Of a DNA stretch of 64,000 bases, positions 25,202 to 32,552 are shown in pieces. The DNA is taken from the NCBI GenBank assembly GCA_963747405.1, contig CAVVFG010000016.1:124001-188000 (forward strand), in the 5' to 3' direction. Made by a program: the position numbers and the translations under genes. The stretch comes from Fodinibacter sp963747405. Its GTDB lineage: Bacteria; Actinomycetota; Actinomycetes; Actinomycetales; Dermatophilaceae. Below the pieces are notes generated by a model. The model had not been told where the DNA came from. It did not search any database and worked only from the letters and a program-made list of their open reading frames with translations. How positions within the stretch are numbered: the first letter of the stretch is position 1; every line of letters begins with the position of its first letter.

Positions 25202-26347
25202 TCAGGCGGACTCTGCGGTCTCCAGGGCCCGGGGCTGGTGGATGCAGGCGGAGTCCTCGCCCAGGGGGTCCCCGGTCGAGGCGTAGGCCCGGGCGCGCGA
25301 CCCGCCGCACAGGTCGGCGTACTCGCAGGCGCCGCACCGGCCGGTGAACTCCGCGGCGCGGATGGCCTTGAGGGTCGGGTGGTCGCGGTAGATGTCGGCG
25401 ATCGGCTCGTCGCGCACCGACCCCAGGCCGAGCGGGAGGAACCCCGCCGGGTACACCTCGCCGTCGTAGGCGACGAAGAGGATGCCCTTGCCGTCGCGGG
25501 TGGCCGCGGTGTGGGCCGAGCCCCGGTCCAGGCCCTCCCCCACGAGCTCGGTCAGCCGACCGGACAGCTCGGCGTACAGCTCGGTGTCGGGCACCGGGCC
25601 GCCCGTGCGCCGCTCGTGCACGACGCGCCGGAAGAACGGCGCCTCGACGGTGCGCACGACGAAGCCGTGGTGCGAGGCGTCGAAGAGGAAGTGGCAGACG
25701 TCCTCGTGCTGCTGCGGCGTGATCGCCCCGGTGGCCTCGCCCCGGCCGACGTGCACGAGGAAGAAGACCTCCCACATGTCCACGCCGTAGTCCTTGACGA
25801 TCTTGGCGACGTCGGGCATCTCGTGCACGTTGCCGCCCATCACGGTGGTGTTGATCTGCAGCTTGATGCCGGCATCCTTGATGGCCTTGATGGCGGGCAG
25901 GGTCTCCTCGAAGTGCCCGGGGATGCCGCGGATGCCGTCGTGCGTCTGCGGGCTCGAGCCGTCGAGCGACAGCGAGACGGCCTTGACCCCGGAGGACGCC
26001 ATCCGGGCGATCGACTCGGGCGTCAGCATCGGGGTCACCGACGGCGACAGGCACACCGGTACGCCGAGCTCGGTCGCGTGCGCGACGAGCTCGAAGACGT
26101 CGTCCCGCAGCAGGCAGTCGCCACCGGTGAGCACGAGGATCGGGTAGGGCCGCCCGAAGCCCGCGACCTGGTCGATCAGGTCCATGCCCTCCTGGTGGCT
26201 GAGCTCCCCGGGCAGCGGGGCTGCCGTGGCCGACGCGCGGCAGTGCCGGCAGGCGAGCAGGCACGAGCGGGTGATCTCCCAGAAGACCAGCATCGGTCGG
26301 GCGGCGAAGTCGACGCGAGGCGTGGGGATGCCGGCGGGGTGGCTCAT
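25202..26347 (-). CDS. Radical SAM/SPASM protein coupled to haem synthesis gene
   Basis: A 381-residue radical SAM enzyme. The cluster motif CxxxCxxC is Cys29, Cys33 and Cys36 (CLLACRHC), followed by VLTGGDCLL and SLSLDGSSPQTHD of the barrel. A C-terminal SPASM region (CGACEYADLCGGSRARA, then a last Cys near the end) should hold one more Fe-S cluster. It resembles haem-related NirJ/AhbC/AhbD-like proteins of the BA_1875 type, from memory. Its ATG overlaps the stop of the porphyrinogen oxidase gene, which links it to the haem pathway, but the reaction is unknown. Confidence 0.85.
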   Translation of the reverse strand: MSHPAGIPTPRVDFAARPMLVFWEITRSCLLACRHCRASATAAPLPGELSHQEGMDLIDQVAGFGRPYPILVLTGGDCLLRDDVFELVAHATELGVPVCLSPSVTPMLTPESIARMASSGVKAVSLSLDGSSPQTHDGIRGIPGHFEETLPAIKAIKDAGIKLQINTTVMGGNVHEMPDVAKIVKDYGVDMWEVFFLVHVGRGEATGAITPQQHEDVCHFLFDASHHGFVVRTVEAPFFRRVVHERRTGGPVPDTELYAELSGRLTELVGEGLDRGSAHTAATRDGKGILFVAYDGEVYPAGFLPLGLGSVRDEPIADIYRDHPTLKAIRAAEFTGRCGACEYADLCGGSRARAYASTGDPLGEDSACIHQPRALETAESA

Positions 26348-27834
26348 GGGGTCGCTCCTTGCAGGGACGGGTGGGGGCTGGGGTCCGGGTCGCCGCGGCC
26401 GGCGGCGCCGGACAGGTCGACGGTGTCGAGCACGAGCTCGGCGACCACGGCGGTGGCGGTGTTGCGGGCGCCCGCGACGCAGGCGGCCAGGCCCGAGCCG
26501 CGGTAGGCCGCACCGGTGAGGTGGATGCCGTCGGGCACGAGCGCGTCGAGCCGCTCGAGCCGCTCGGCGTGGCCCACGAGGTACTGGGGGATGGCGCGCG
26601 GCCAGCGCTGCACCAGCGTGGCGGTCGGCGCGGCGGTGAGGTGCATGATGCGCGCGAGGTCGGCGCGCACGGCCTCGACGAGGGAGCCGTCATCCATGGT
26701 GGTCCACCGGTCGTCGCCGTCGCGACCGACCATGCAGCGCAGCAGCACGGTGTCCCCACCGGCGAGGTGCGGCCACTTGCTGGTGAGCCAGGTGCAACCG
26801 ACGAGCATCGTGTCCTCGACCGGCGGCACCAGGAAGCCGGTGCCGGTGAGCTCGCCGACCTCGTCCTTGCGCAGTGCGAGCGTCACGGTCGCCACGTCGA
26901 CGTAGTCGATGCCGCTCAGCTCGGCGGCCAGGTCGGGCGCGGCGGCCGCTACGAGGCGGGCGACGGCGTGGGCGGGAGCGGCCATCACGACCGTGCTCGC
27001 CAGCACGTCGACCTGGGGGGTCTCGACCCGCCACCCGTCGGCGGTGCGGTGCAGGCCGGTAGCCGGTGCCCCGGTGAGCAGGCGCTCGCGGCCGACTGCG
27101 TCGACGAGCGCGCCGACCAGCCGGCCCAGCCCGCCACGCAACGAGACCAGCACGGGGGCCGGAGGGCCGGCAGGCGCGGGCGCCGGCGCCGACCGGCGGC
27201 GACGGCGCAGGGCGAGCATGAGCGAGCGCTGCGAGCCGGCGATCTCGAGCATGTCGGGGACGGTGCTGCGGGCGCTGAGCCGGTCGACCGAGCCGGCGTG
27301 CACGCCACCGAGCAGCGGTTGCACGAGGCGCTCGACGACCTCGTCGCCGAGGCGCGGGCGCAGCACCTGCGCGACGGTGGGGTCTGGGCCGAAGTCGGTG
27401 CTGGGGCGGACGAGGTCGAGGCCGGCGCGCAGGATGCCCAGCGGCGAGAGCAGGCGCGAGCGCAGCATCGGGCGCATCCGGTCGGGGATGCCAAAAGCGT
27501 TGAAGCGCGGGATCGGGTGCATCCGGCCGCGCGACCAGATCGAGGCACCGCCCGGAAGCGGCCCGACGACCTCGCCGGCCAGGCCGAGGCGGCCCACGAG
27601 GTCGACCAGGTCGGCGCCGCGGCTCAGGAACGCGTCGGGACCGGTGTCGACCGGCATCCCGGCGAGGGTCTGCGTCGAGACCTTGCCCCCGAACTGGTCC
27701 CCGGCCTCGAGCACCACGACGTCGACCCCGTGCTCGGCCGCCAGCCAGTACGCGGTGGCCAACCCGGAGACACCGCCACCCACGACGGCGACCTCAGCCT
27801 CGACAGTCCGCCTCTCAGACACGTCATTGACCAT
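26344..27834 (-). CDS. cgoX: Coproporphyrinogen III / protoporphyrinogen oxidase
   Basis: A 496-residue FAD-dependent oxidase of the HemY/CgoX family. The dinucleotide fold VVGGGVSGLATAYWL is near the N-terminus, followed by VVVLEAGDQFGGKV; TGAAYRGSGLAACVAGAR closes the FAD site. In actinobacteria this enzyme oxidises coproporphyrinogen III in the coproporphyrin-dependent haem route. ATG at 27834 is used. It is followed, with a 4-nt overlap, by the radical SAM gene. The gap upstream holds an inverted repeat and the 42-bp tandem array. Confidence 0.93.
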   Translation of the reverse strand: MVNDVSERRTVEAEVAVVGGGVSGLATAYWLAAEHGVDVVVLEAGDQFGGKVSTQTLAGMPVDTGPDAFLSRGADLVDLVGRLGLAGEVVGPLPGGASIWSRGRMHPIPRFNAFGIPDRMRPMLRSRLLSPLGILRAGLDLVRPSTDFGPDPTVAQVLRPRLGDEVVERLVQPLLGGVHAGSVDRLSARSTVPDMLEIAGSQRSLMLALRRRRRSAPAPAPAGPPAPVLVSLRGGLGRLVGALVDAVGRERLLTGAPATGLHRTADGWRVETPQVDVLASTVVMAAPAHAVARLVAAAAPDLAAELSGIDYVDVATVTLALRKDEVGELTGTGFLVPPVEDTMLVGCTWLTSKWPHLAGGDTVLLRCMVGRDGDDRWTTMDDGSLVEAVRADLARIMHLTAAPTATLVQRWPRAIPQYLVGHAERLERLDALVPDGIHLTGAAYRGSGLAACVAGARNTATAVVAELVLDTVDLSGAAGRGDPDPSPHPSLQGATP

Positions 27835-27892
27835 TCCACAACCAACAGGGCGGGTCGACCTCAGAAGGCCCCGACGGCCTGTGATCCGGCAG

Positions 27893-27921
27893 ACACCTGA
27901 ACCACAGTTCTCAGGTATCTG
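27893..27921. promoter_or_regulatory. Inverted repeat upstream of cgoX
   Basis: ACCTGA (27895-27900) and TCAGGT (27911-27916) form a perfect dyad, with AGA/TCT extending it outward with one interruption. It lies about 60 nt upstream of the cgoX start and may be an operator or part of the promoter zone. No known regulator motif is recognised. Confidence 0.35.
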
Positions 27922-27960
27922 AGGAGGAGGCCACCGCCGGGCGGGCGAGAGGGAGCCGGT

Positions 27961-28170
27961 GGTCGCGTCCCTTGCTGTGACCTATTGGTCGATCTCGGGA
28001 CACCGGCGCGTCCCTGCTGTGACCTATTGGTCGATCTCGGGACACCGGCGCGTCCCTGGCGTGACCTATTGGTCGATCTCGGGACACCGGCCCGTCCCTG
28101 GCGTGACCTATTGGTCGATCTCGGGACACCGGCCCGTCCCTGGCGTGACCTATTGGTCGATCTCGGGACG
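27961..28170. repeat. 42-bp tandem repeat array
   Basis: Four full 42-bp units start at 27977, 28019, 28061 and 28103, and a partial fifth runs from 28145 to about 28170; a degenerate partial unit precedes the first. Each unit begins GTGACCTATTGGTCGATCTC and contains GGGACACCGG. Copies differ at only a few bases (CGCGTCCC in the first two, CCCGTCCC in the next two). It fills the gap between ftsY and cgoX. Because 42 is divisible by three, all six frames read as repeats, but there is no credible gene here. Confidence 0.93.
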
Positions 28171-28196
28171 CCTGGTCACGGGTCGGGGGGCGCGGT

Positions 28197-29405
28197 TCAC
28201 TCGAGGATCGCGTCGACGAATGCCTCGGGGTCGAAGGGCGCCAGGTCGTCGGGGCCCTCACCCAGCCCGACCAGCTTCACGGGCACCCCGAGCTCACGCT
28301 GCACGGCCACGACGATGCCGCCCTTGGCCGTGCCGTCGAGCTTGGTGAGCACGATCCCGGTGATCCCCACGACCTGCGCGAAGACCTCCGCCTGGCGCAT
28401 GCCGTTCTGGCCGGTGGTGGCGTCGAGCACGAGCAGCACCTCGTCGACGGGGCTCTGCTTCTCGATGACCCGCTTGACCTTGCCGAGCTCGTCCATGAGC
28501 CCGACCTTGTTCTGCAGCCGGCCGGCGGTGTCGATGAGCACGACGTCGGCCTCCATCTCGGCGGCCGCCCGGACGGCGTCGAAGGCCACCGCGGCCGGGT
28601 CGGCACCGTCGCGCTCGGAGCGCACGGTCGGCACTCCCACCCGCTCGCCCCAGGTCTGCAGCTGGTCGGCGGCGGCGGCGCGGAAGGTGTCGGCGGCGCC
28701 GAGCACGACGTCCTTGTCCTCGGCCACGAGCACCCGGGCCAGCTTGCCCACGGTGGTGGTCTTGCCGGTGCCGTTGACGCCGACCACGAGCACGCAGGCC
28801 GGGCGGCCGTCGACCCGCGACGAGACGATGGAGCGGTCCATCGAGGGGTCGACGAGCGCGAGCAGCTCGGAGTGCAGCCAGCCGCGCACGGTGGCCTCGT
28901 CGGTGCTGCCCTCGACGGCCACCTTGGTGCGCAGTGCCTCGACCAGGTCGGTGGTGGCGGCGACCCCGAGGTCGGCGGCCAGGAGGGTGTCCTCGACCTC
29001 CTCCCAGGCGGCCTCGTCGAGCTTCCCGCCGGACAGCAGGGCCAGCAGGCCCTTGCCCAGGGCGGTGTTGGAGCGCGCCAGCCGGGCACGCAGGCGGCGC
29101 AGCCGGCCGGCCGGCGCCTCGGGCCGCTCGATGGTGGGCGTCGGTGGCGCCTCGGCCAGCGGTGGCAGGTCGGCCTCGACGTCGACGTCGGCCGGCGACT
29201 CGATGGTGCCGATCGCCCCCTCGAGGGGCTCGTCGACGTCGACCGCATGGCCGCCGGGGGCCGCGGTCGGCGGGGTCGGCGGCAGGTCCTTGGTCGTGCC
29301 GCGGCCACCGCGGCCACGCATCAGGCCGAGGGCGATGCCGCCGACGATGACGATGATGCCGATGGCGACGGCGAGGTACTCCCACAAGGTGTCGATAGCG
29401 CTCAC
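28197..29405 (-). CDS. ftsY: Signal recognition particle receptor FtsY
   Basis: A 402-residue SRP receptor GTPase. Unusually explicit is an N-terminal membrane anchor (about residues 8-28: YLAVAIGIIVIVGGIALGL), followed by an acidic/Pro-rich A domain (to about 100), then the NG domain with GVNGTGKT (209-216), DTFRAAAADQL, DTAGRLQNK and TKLDGTAKGG. It docks Ffh-ribosome complexes to the translocon. GTG at 29405 gives the membrane anchor directly. Its 3' end abuts the 42-bp repeat array. Confidence 0.95.
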   Translation of the reverse strand: MSAIDTLWEYLAVAIGIIVIVGGIALGLMRGRGGRGTTKDLPPTPPTAAPGGHAVDVDEPLEGAIGTIESPADVDVEADLPPLAEAPPTPTIERPEAPAGRLRRLRARLARSNTALGKGLLALLSGGKLDEAAWEEVEDTLLAADLGVAATTDLVEALRTKVAVEGSTDEATVRGWLHSELLALVDPSMDRSIVSSRVDGRPACVLVVGVNGTGKTTTVGKLARVLVAEDKDVVLGAADTFRAAAADQLQTWGERVGVPTVRSERDGADPAAVAFDAVRAAAEMEADVVLIDTAGRLQNKVGLMDELGKVKRVIEKQSPVDEVLLVLDATTGQNGMRQAEVFAQVVGITGIVLTKLDGTAKGGIVVAVQRELGVPVKLVGLGEGPDDLAPFDPEAFVDAILE

Positions 29406-29478
29406 CCGGTCATCCTCGCAGCCGTCTCGACAGCGGCCCAAACCGGCGCGGGCGGCATCCGCCCCGCCGACCCGAAGG

Positions 29479-31431
29479 TCAGAAGATGCGCACCCGGTCC
29501 TCCGGCGCGACCCACATGCCGTCGCCCTCCTGCAGCCCGAACGCCTCGTGGAACTCGGTGAGGTTGCGGGCGGCGTTGGCGCGCAGGTCCATCGGGCTGT
29601 GCGGATCGAGGGACAGCAGCCGCTCGGCCTCGGCACGTCGCGCCAGCCCGCGCCAGACCTGGGCCCAGCCGAGGAAGAACCGCTGCTCGCCGGTGTGGCC
29701 GTCGATCACGGGGGCGGGCTCGTCGCCGAGCGAGATGCGGTAGGCGGAGTAGCCGATGGTCAGGCCGCCGAGGTCGCCGATGTTCTCGCCGACCGTGAGC
29801 GCGCCGTTGACCTTGTGGCCGGGCGCGTCGCGGGTCTCGAGCCGGTCGAACTGGGAGATGAGCGCGTCGGCGCGCGCCTGGAACGCCGCCCGGTCGTCGT
29901 CGGTCCACCAGTTGCGCAGCGTTCCGGTGCCGTCGAACTGCGAGCCCTGGTCGTCGAAGCCGTGGCCGACCTCGTGCCCGATGACCGCCCCGATGCCGCC
30001 GTAGTTGACCGCGTCGTCGGCCTCGACGTCGAAGAACGGGGGCTGCAGGATGGCCGCCGGGAAGACGATCTCGTTCAGGCCCGGGTTGTAGTACGCATTG
30101 ACGGTCTGCGGGGTCATGAACCACTCGTCGCGGTCGACCGGACCGCCGAGCTTCGCGAGCTGCCGGTCGACCTCGAAGGCGACGGCCCGGCGCACGTTGC
30201 CCAACAGGTCGCCCGGCACGATCTCGAGCCCTGAGTAGTCGCGCCAGCGGTCGGGGTAGCCGATCTTGGGGGTGAACTGGCCGAGCTTCGCCAGGGCCTC
30301 GCGGCGGGTGTCGTCGCCCATCCAGGGCACCTGCGACAGGCTGCGCCGGAACGCCTCGACGAGGTTGTCGACCAGCTCGACCATCCGCTCCTTGGCGTGC
30401 GGGGGGAAGTGCCGCTCGACGTAGAGCTGGCCGACCGCCTCGCCGAGGGCCTCCTCGACCAGGCTGACCCCCCGCTTCCAGCGCTCGCGCATCTGCGGCA
30501 CCCCGGACAGGGTGCGCCCGTAGAAGTCGAAGTTCTCCTCGACGACCGCCAGCGACAGGTAGGGCGCGTGCGCGTGCACGACGTGCCACGCCAGCCAGTC
30601 GCGCCACGCCTCGACGGGCTCCTCCGCCAGCGCCGCCGCCAGGGAGCGCACGTGGTCGGGCTGGCGGACGACGACGGCTTCGAAGGCGCGCGGCCCGGTG
30701 CCCAGCCCCTCGAGGTAGCGGGCCCAGTCGATGCCGGGGCCCATCTCGCGCAGCCCGGCGAGGTCGACCAGGGTGTAGGTCTTGACCGGGTCGCGGTTGG
30801 TCACCTTGTCCCAGTGCCCGGCGGCCAGGCGGGTCTCGAGCGCCATCACCCGCTCGGCCGCCCCCTCGGGTTCGGGCCAGCCGGCGAGCGCGAGCATCCG
30901 CCCCACGTGCGCGACATAGGCGGTGCGCTTGTCGGCGTGCGCGTCCTCGCGGTAGTACGACTCGTCGGGCAGCCCGAGCCCGGCCTGCTCGAGGTAGACG
31001 ACGTAGCGGCTCGGGTCGCGGTCGTCGGTGTTGACGAACGGGATGACGCCACCGGTCACCGCCCAGCGCCCGAAGGATCCGCTCAGCGCCAGGACGTCAC
31101 CGGCATCCGCCACCGCGGCGACCCGTGCCAGGTCGTCGGCAAGCGGCGCGACCCCGAGCGCCTCGACGGCCTGCTCGTCCATGAAGCTCGCGTAGAGGTC
31201 GCCCACCTTGGCCGCCACGGTGCCCTCCTCGGGGGCGCCCGCCGCGACCTCCTCGATGATGGCGCGCACGTGCTCCTCGGCGGTCTCGCGCAGCACGTCG
31301 AAGGTGCCGTAGCGGCCGCGGTCCTGCGGGATCTCGGTGGTCGCGAGCCACCGGCCGTTGACGTGGGCGAACAGGTCGTCCTGCGGTCGGACGTCGGGGT
31401 CGACGGCGGCCTGGTCGATACCGGACTTCAC
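29479..31431 (-). CDS. M13 family zinc metallopeptidase
   Basis: A 650-residue neprilysin/PepO-like endopeptidase. The zinc site is HEVGH (486-490) with the third ligand Glu549 in ENIGDLGG, and the substrate-binding NAYYNP (445-450) is present. There is no signal peptide, so like bacterial PepO it may act in the cytoplasm on peptides. GTG at 31431 is supported by AGAGGAG 9 nt upstream; the longer open frame adds an unlikely leader. It is a single gene between ftsY and a small membrane protein. Confidence 0.93.
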   Translation of the reverse strand: MKSGIDQAAVDPDVRPQDDLFAHVNGRWLATTEIPQDRGRYGTFDVLRETAEEHVRAIIEEVAAGAPEEGTVAAKVGDLYASFMDEQAVEALGVAPLADDLARVAAVADAGDVLALSGSFGRWAVTGGVIPFVNTDDRDPSRYVVYLEQAGLGLPDESYYREDAHADKRTAYVAHVGRMLALAGWPEPEGAAERVMALETRLAAGHWDKVTNRDPVKTYTLVDLAGLREMGPGIDWARYLEGLGTGPRAFEAVVVRQPDHVRSLAAALAEEPVEAWRDWLAWHVVHAHAPYLSLAVVEENFDFYGRTLSGVPQMRERWKRGVSLVEEALGEAVGQLYVERHFPPHAKERMVELVDNLVEAFRRSLSQVPWMGDDTRREALAKLGQFTPKIGYPDRWRDYSGLEIVPGDLLGNVRRAVAFEVDRQLAKLGGPVDRDEWFMTPQTVNAYYNPGLNEIVFPAAILQPPFFDVEADDAVNYGGIGAVIGHEVGHGFDDQGSQFDGTGTLRNWWTDDDRAAFQARADALISQFDRLETRDAPGHKVNGALTVGENIGDLGGLTIGYSAYRISLGDEPAPVIDGHTGEQRFFLGWAQVWRGLARRAEAERLLSLDPHSPMDLRANAARNLTEFHEAFGLQEGDGMWVAPEDRVRIF

Positions 31432-31502
31432 GGCAGGGCGCTCCTCTGCTGGGGGGAGCGCCCATCGAACCACACCGGTCCGTCAACCGCCGGTCGCGCG
31501 GC

Positions 31503-31742
31503 TCAGGCGCTGGCACCCAGGGGCTCGTCGGAGTGGGCCGTCCCGGCCCCGCCACGGCCGTCCGGCTCGGACCCCGTGGAACGGCCGGGCAGCCGCTGGT
31601 GGTCGCGGATCGAGCCGAGGAACTCCTCGCCGCGCTCGGTGAGCACCTCGCGGCCGGCCCGGCGCGCCGGCACCGCGACGAGCGCCATCACGGCCAGCGC
31701 GAGGGCGACGCACAGGAGCATGCCCAGCACCACGGAGACCAT
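31503..31742 (-). CDS. Small single-span membrane protein
   Basis: A 79-residue hypothetical protein. An N-terminal membrane span (about residues 2-25: VSVVLGMLLCVALALAVMAL) is followed by a basic turn and a hydrophilic tail (REVLTERGEEFLGSIRDH). No family is recognised. The ATG at 31742 is preferred over an in-frame start 36 nt upstream because it opens the span. It diverges from the signal peptidase gene at 31816. Codon use looks like its neighbours. Confidence 0.6.
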   Translation of the reverse strand: MVSVVLGMLLCVALALAVMALVAVPARRAGREVLTERGEEFLGSIRDHQRLPGRSTGSEPDGRGGAGTAHSDEPLGASA

Positions 31743-31803
31743 GGTCCAAGAATCCCACCGCCGGGTGCGGCGCACCAAATCGACACTCCCGCAGGCCCCG
31801 AAC

Positions 31804-31809
31804 TAGGGT
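31804..31809 (+). promoter_or_regulatory. -10 element, leaderless start of signal peptidase
   Basis: TAGGGT lies 6 nt before the GTG at 31816, with no Shine-Dalgarno sequence between. Confidence 0.55.
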
Positions 31810-31815
31810 GGCCGC

Positions 31816-32526
31816 GTGACGACCGGCGCCCCCACGACGGACGGGGCGACCACCCGCCGCCGCCGTCGCCTCCCCATGGTCGCCGAGATCCTCATCGCGC
31901 TGGTCGTGGTCGCCCTCGTGCAGGCCTTCCTCGTCAAGCCGTTCGGAGTGCCCTCGGAGTCGATGGAGCGGACCCTCAACATCGGCGACCGCATCCTGGT
32001 CAACCGGCTCGACTCCGACATCTCCCGGGGCGACGTGGTCGTGTTCGGCCACGGAGGCACGTGGGCGGAACGGCAGCTGGCGCCGGCCGACAACCCGTTC
32101 GTGCGGGCGGTGCGCGCGCTCGGCGACGTCACCGGCATCGGGCCGAGCAACACGGCGTACACGGTCAAGCGGGTCATCGGCCTGCCGAGACAGACGGTCG
32201 CCTGCTGCAGCACCGAGGGTGCCGTCCTCGTCGACGGCCGGCCGATCGCCGAGCCCTACGTCTACGAGGACCTCCCCTTCACCCCCGGCACGCTGGACTG
32301 CTCGAGCTCGCCCCGCTCGGTGCGGTGCTTCCCCGAGATCACCGTGCCCGAGGGCAACCTGCTCGTGATGGGCGACCACCGCTCGCAGTCGGCCGACTCG
32401 GTGATCGCCTGCCGGGGGGCGACGCAGGGCCCGGAGTGCGCCCAGCTCGTGCCGCTGGGCCGGGTGGTCGGGCCGGTGGTGCTGCGGTTCTGGCCCCCCG
32501 GCGCCGCGGGCGGCATCGCGCACTGA
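31816..32526 (+). CDS. Second active signal peptidase I, cysteine-rich
   Basis: A 236-residue S26A peptidase. One membrane span (about 22-42) precedes the catalytic Ser49 in VPSESMERTL; the base is Lys118 in VKRVIGLP, and VMGDHRSQSADSR-like box residues (VMGDHRSQSADS) follow. Unlike LepB at 9241 it has six cysteines in the extracytoplasmic part (ACCSTEG, LDCSSSPRSVRC, IACRGATQGPEC), suggesting disulfides. It lies 26 nt from the end of smc, convergent. Together with lepB the window encodes two complete and one catalytically dead family member. Confidence 0.93.
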   Translation: MTTGAPTTDGATTRRRRRLPMVAEILIALVVVALVQAFLVKPFGVPSESMERTLNIGDRILVNRLDSDISRGDVVVFGHGGTWAERQLAPADNPFVRAVRALGDVTGIGPSNTAYTVKRVIGLPRQTVACCSTEGAVLVDGRPIAEPYVYEDLPFTPGTLDCSSSPRSVRCFPEITVPEGNLLVMGDHRSQSADSVIACRGATQGPECAQLVPLGRVVGPVVLRFWPPGAAGGIAH

Positions 32527-32552
32527 CCACGCCGGTCGTGGATGCCGGGTGC

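Larger units (their letters stand above)
27835..28196. other. Gene-free gap with tandem array between cgoX and ftsY
   Basis: Apart from the 42-bp tandem array and the inverted repeat upstream of cgoX, I see nothing coding in these 362 bases. The region must contain the cgoX promoter and the ftsY 3' end, both on the minus strand. Confidence 0.7.

Noticed and set aside
433..25940. GGATGCC(G) as a replication-orienting (KOPS-like) signal
   Set aside because: Within this window the word and its complement appear about equally often on the plus strand, so there is no visible strand bias.
27961..28170. CRISPR array
   Set aside because: The units are contiguous 42-bp copies with no unique spacers and no cas genes nearby.
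27911..28261. A 116-residue minus-strand frame with 14-residue repeats (RDRPIGHARDGPVS)
   Set aside because: It arises because the 42-bp repeat is divisible by three. All frames show repeats, it overlaps the ftsY 3' end, and there is no ribosome site.
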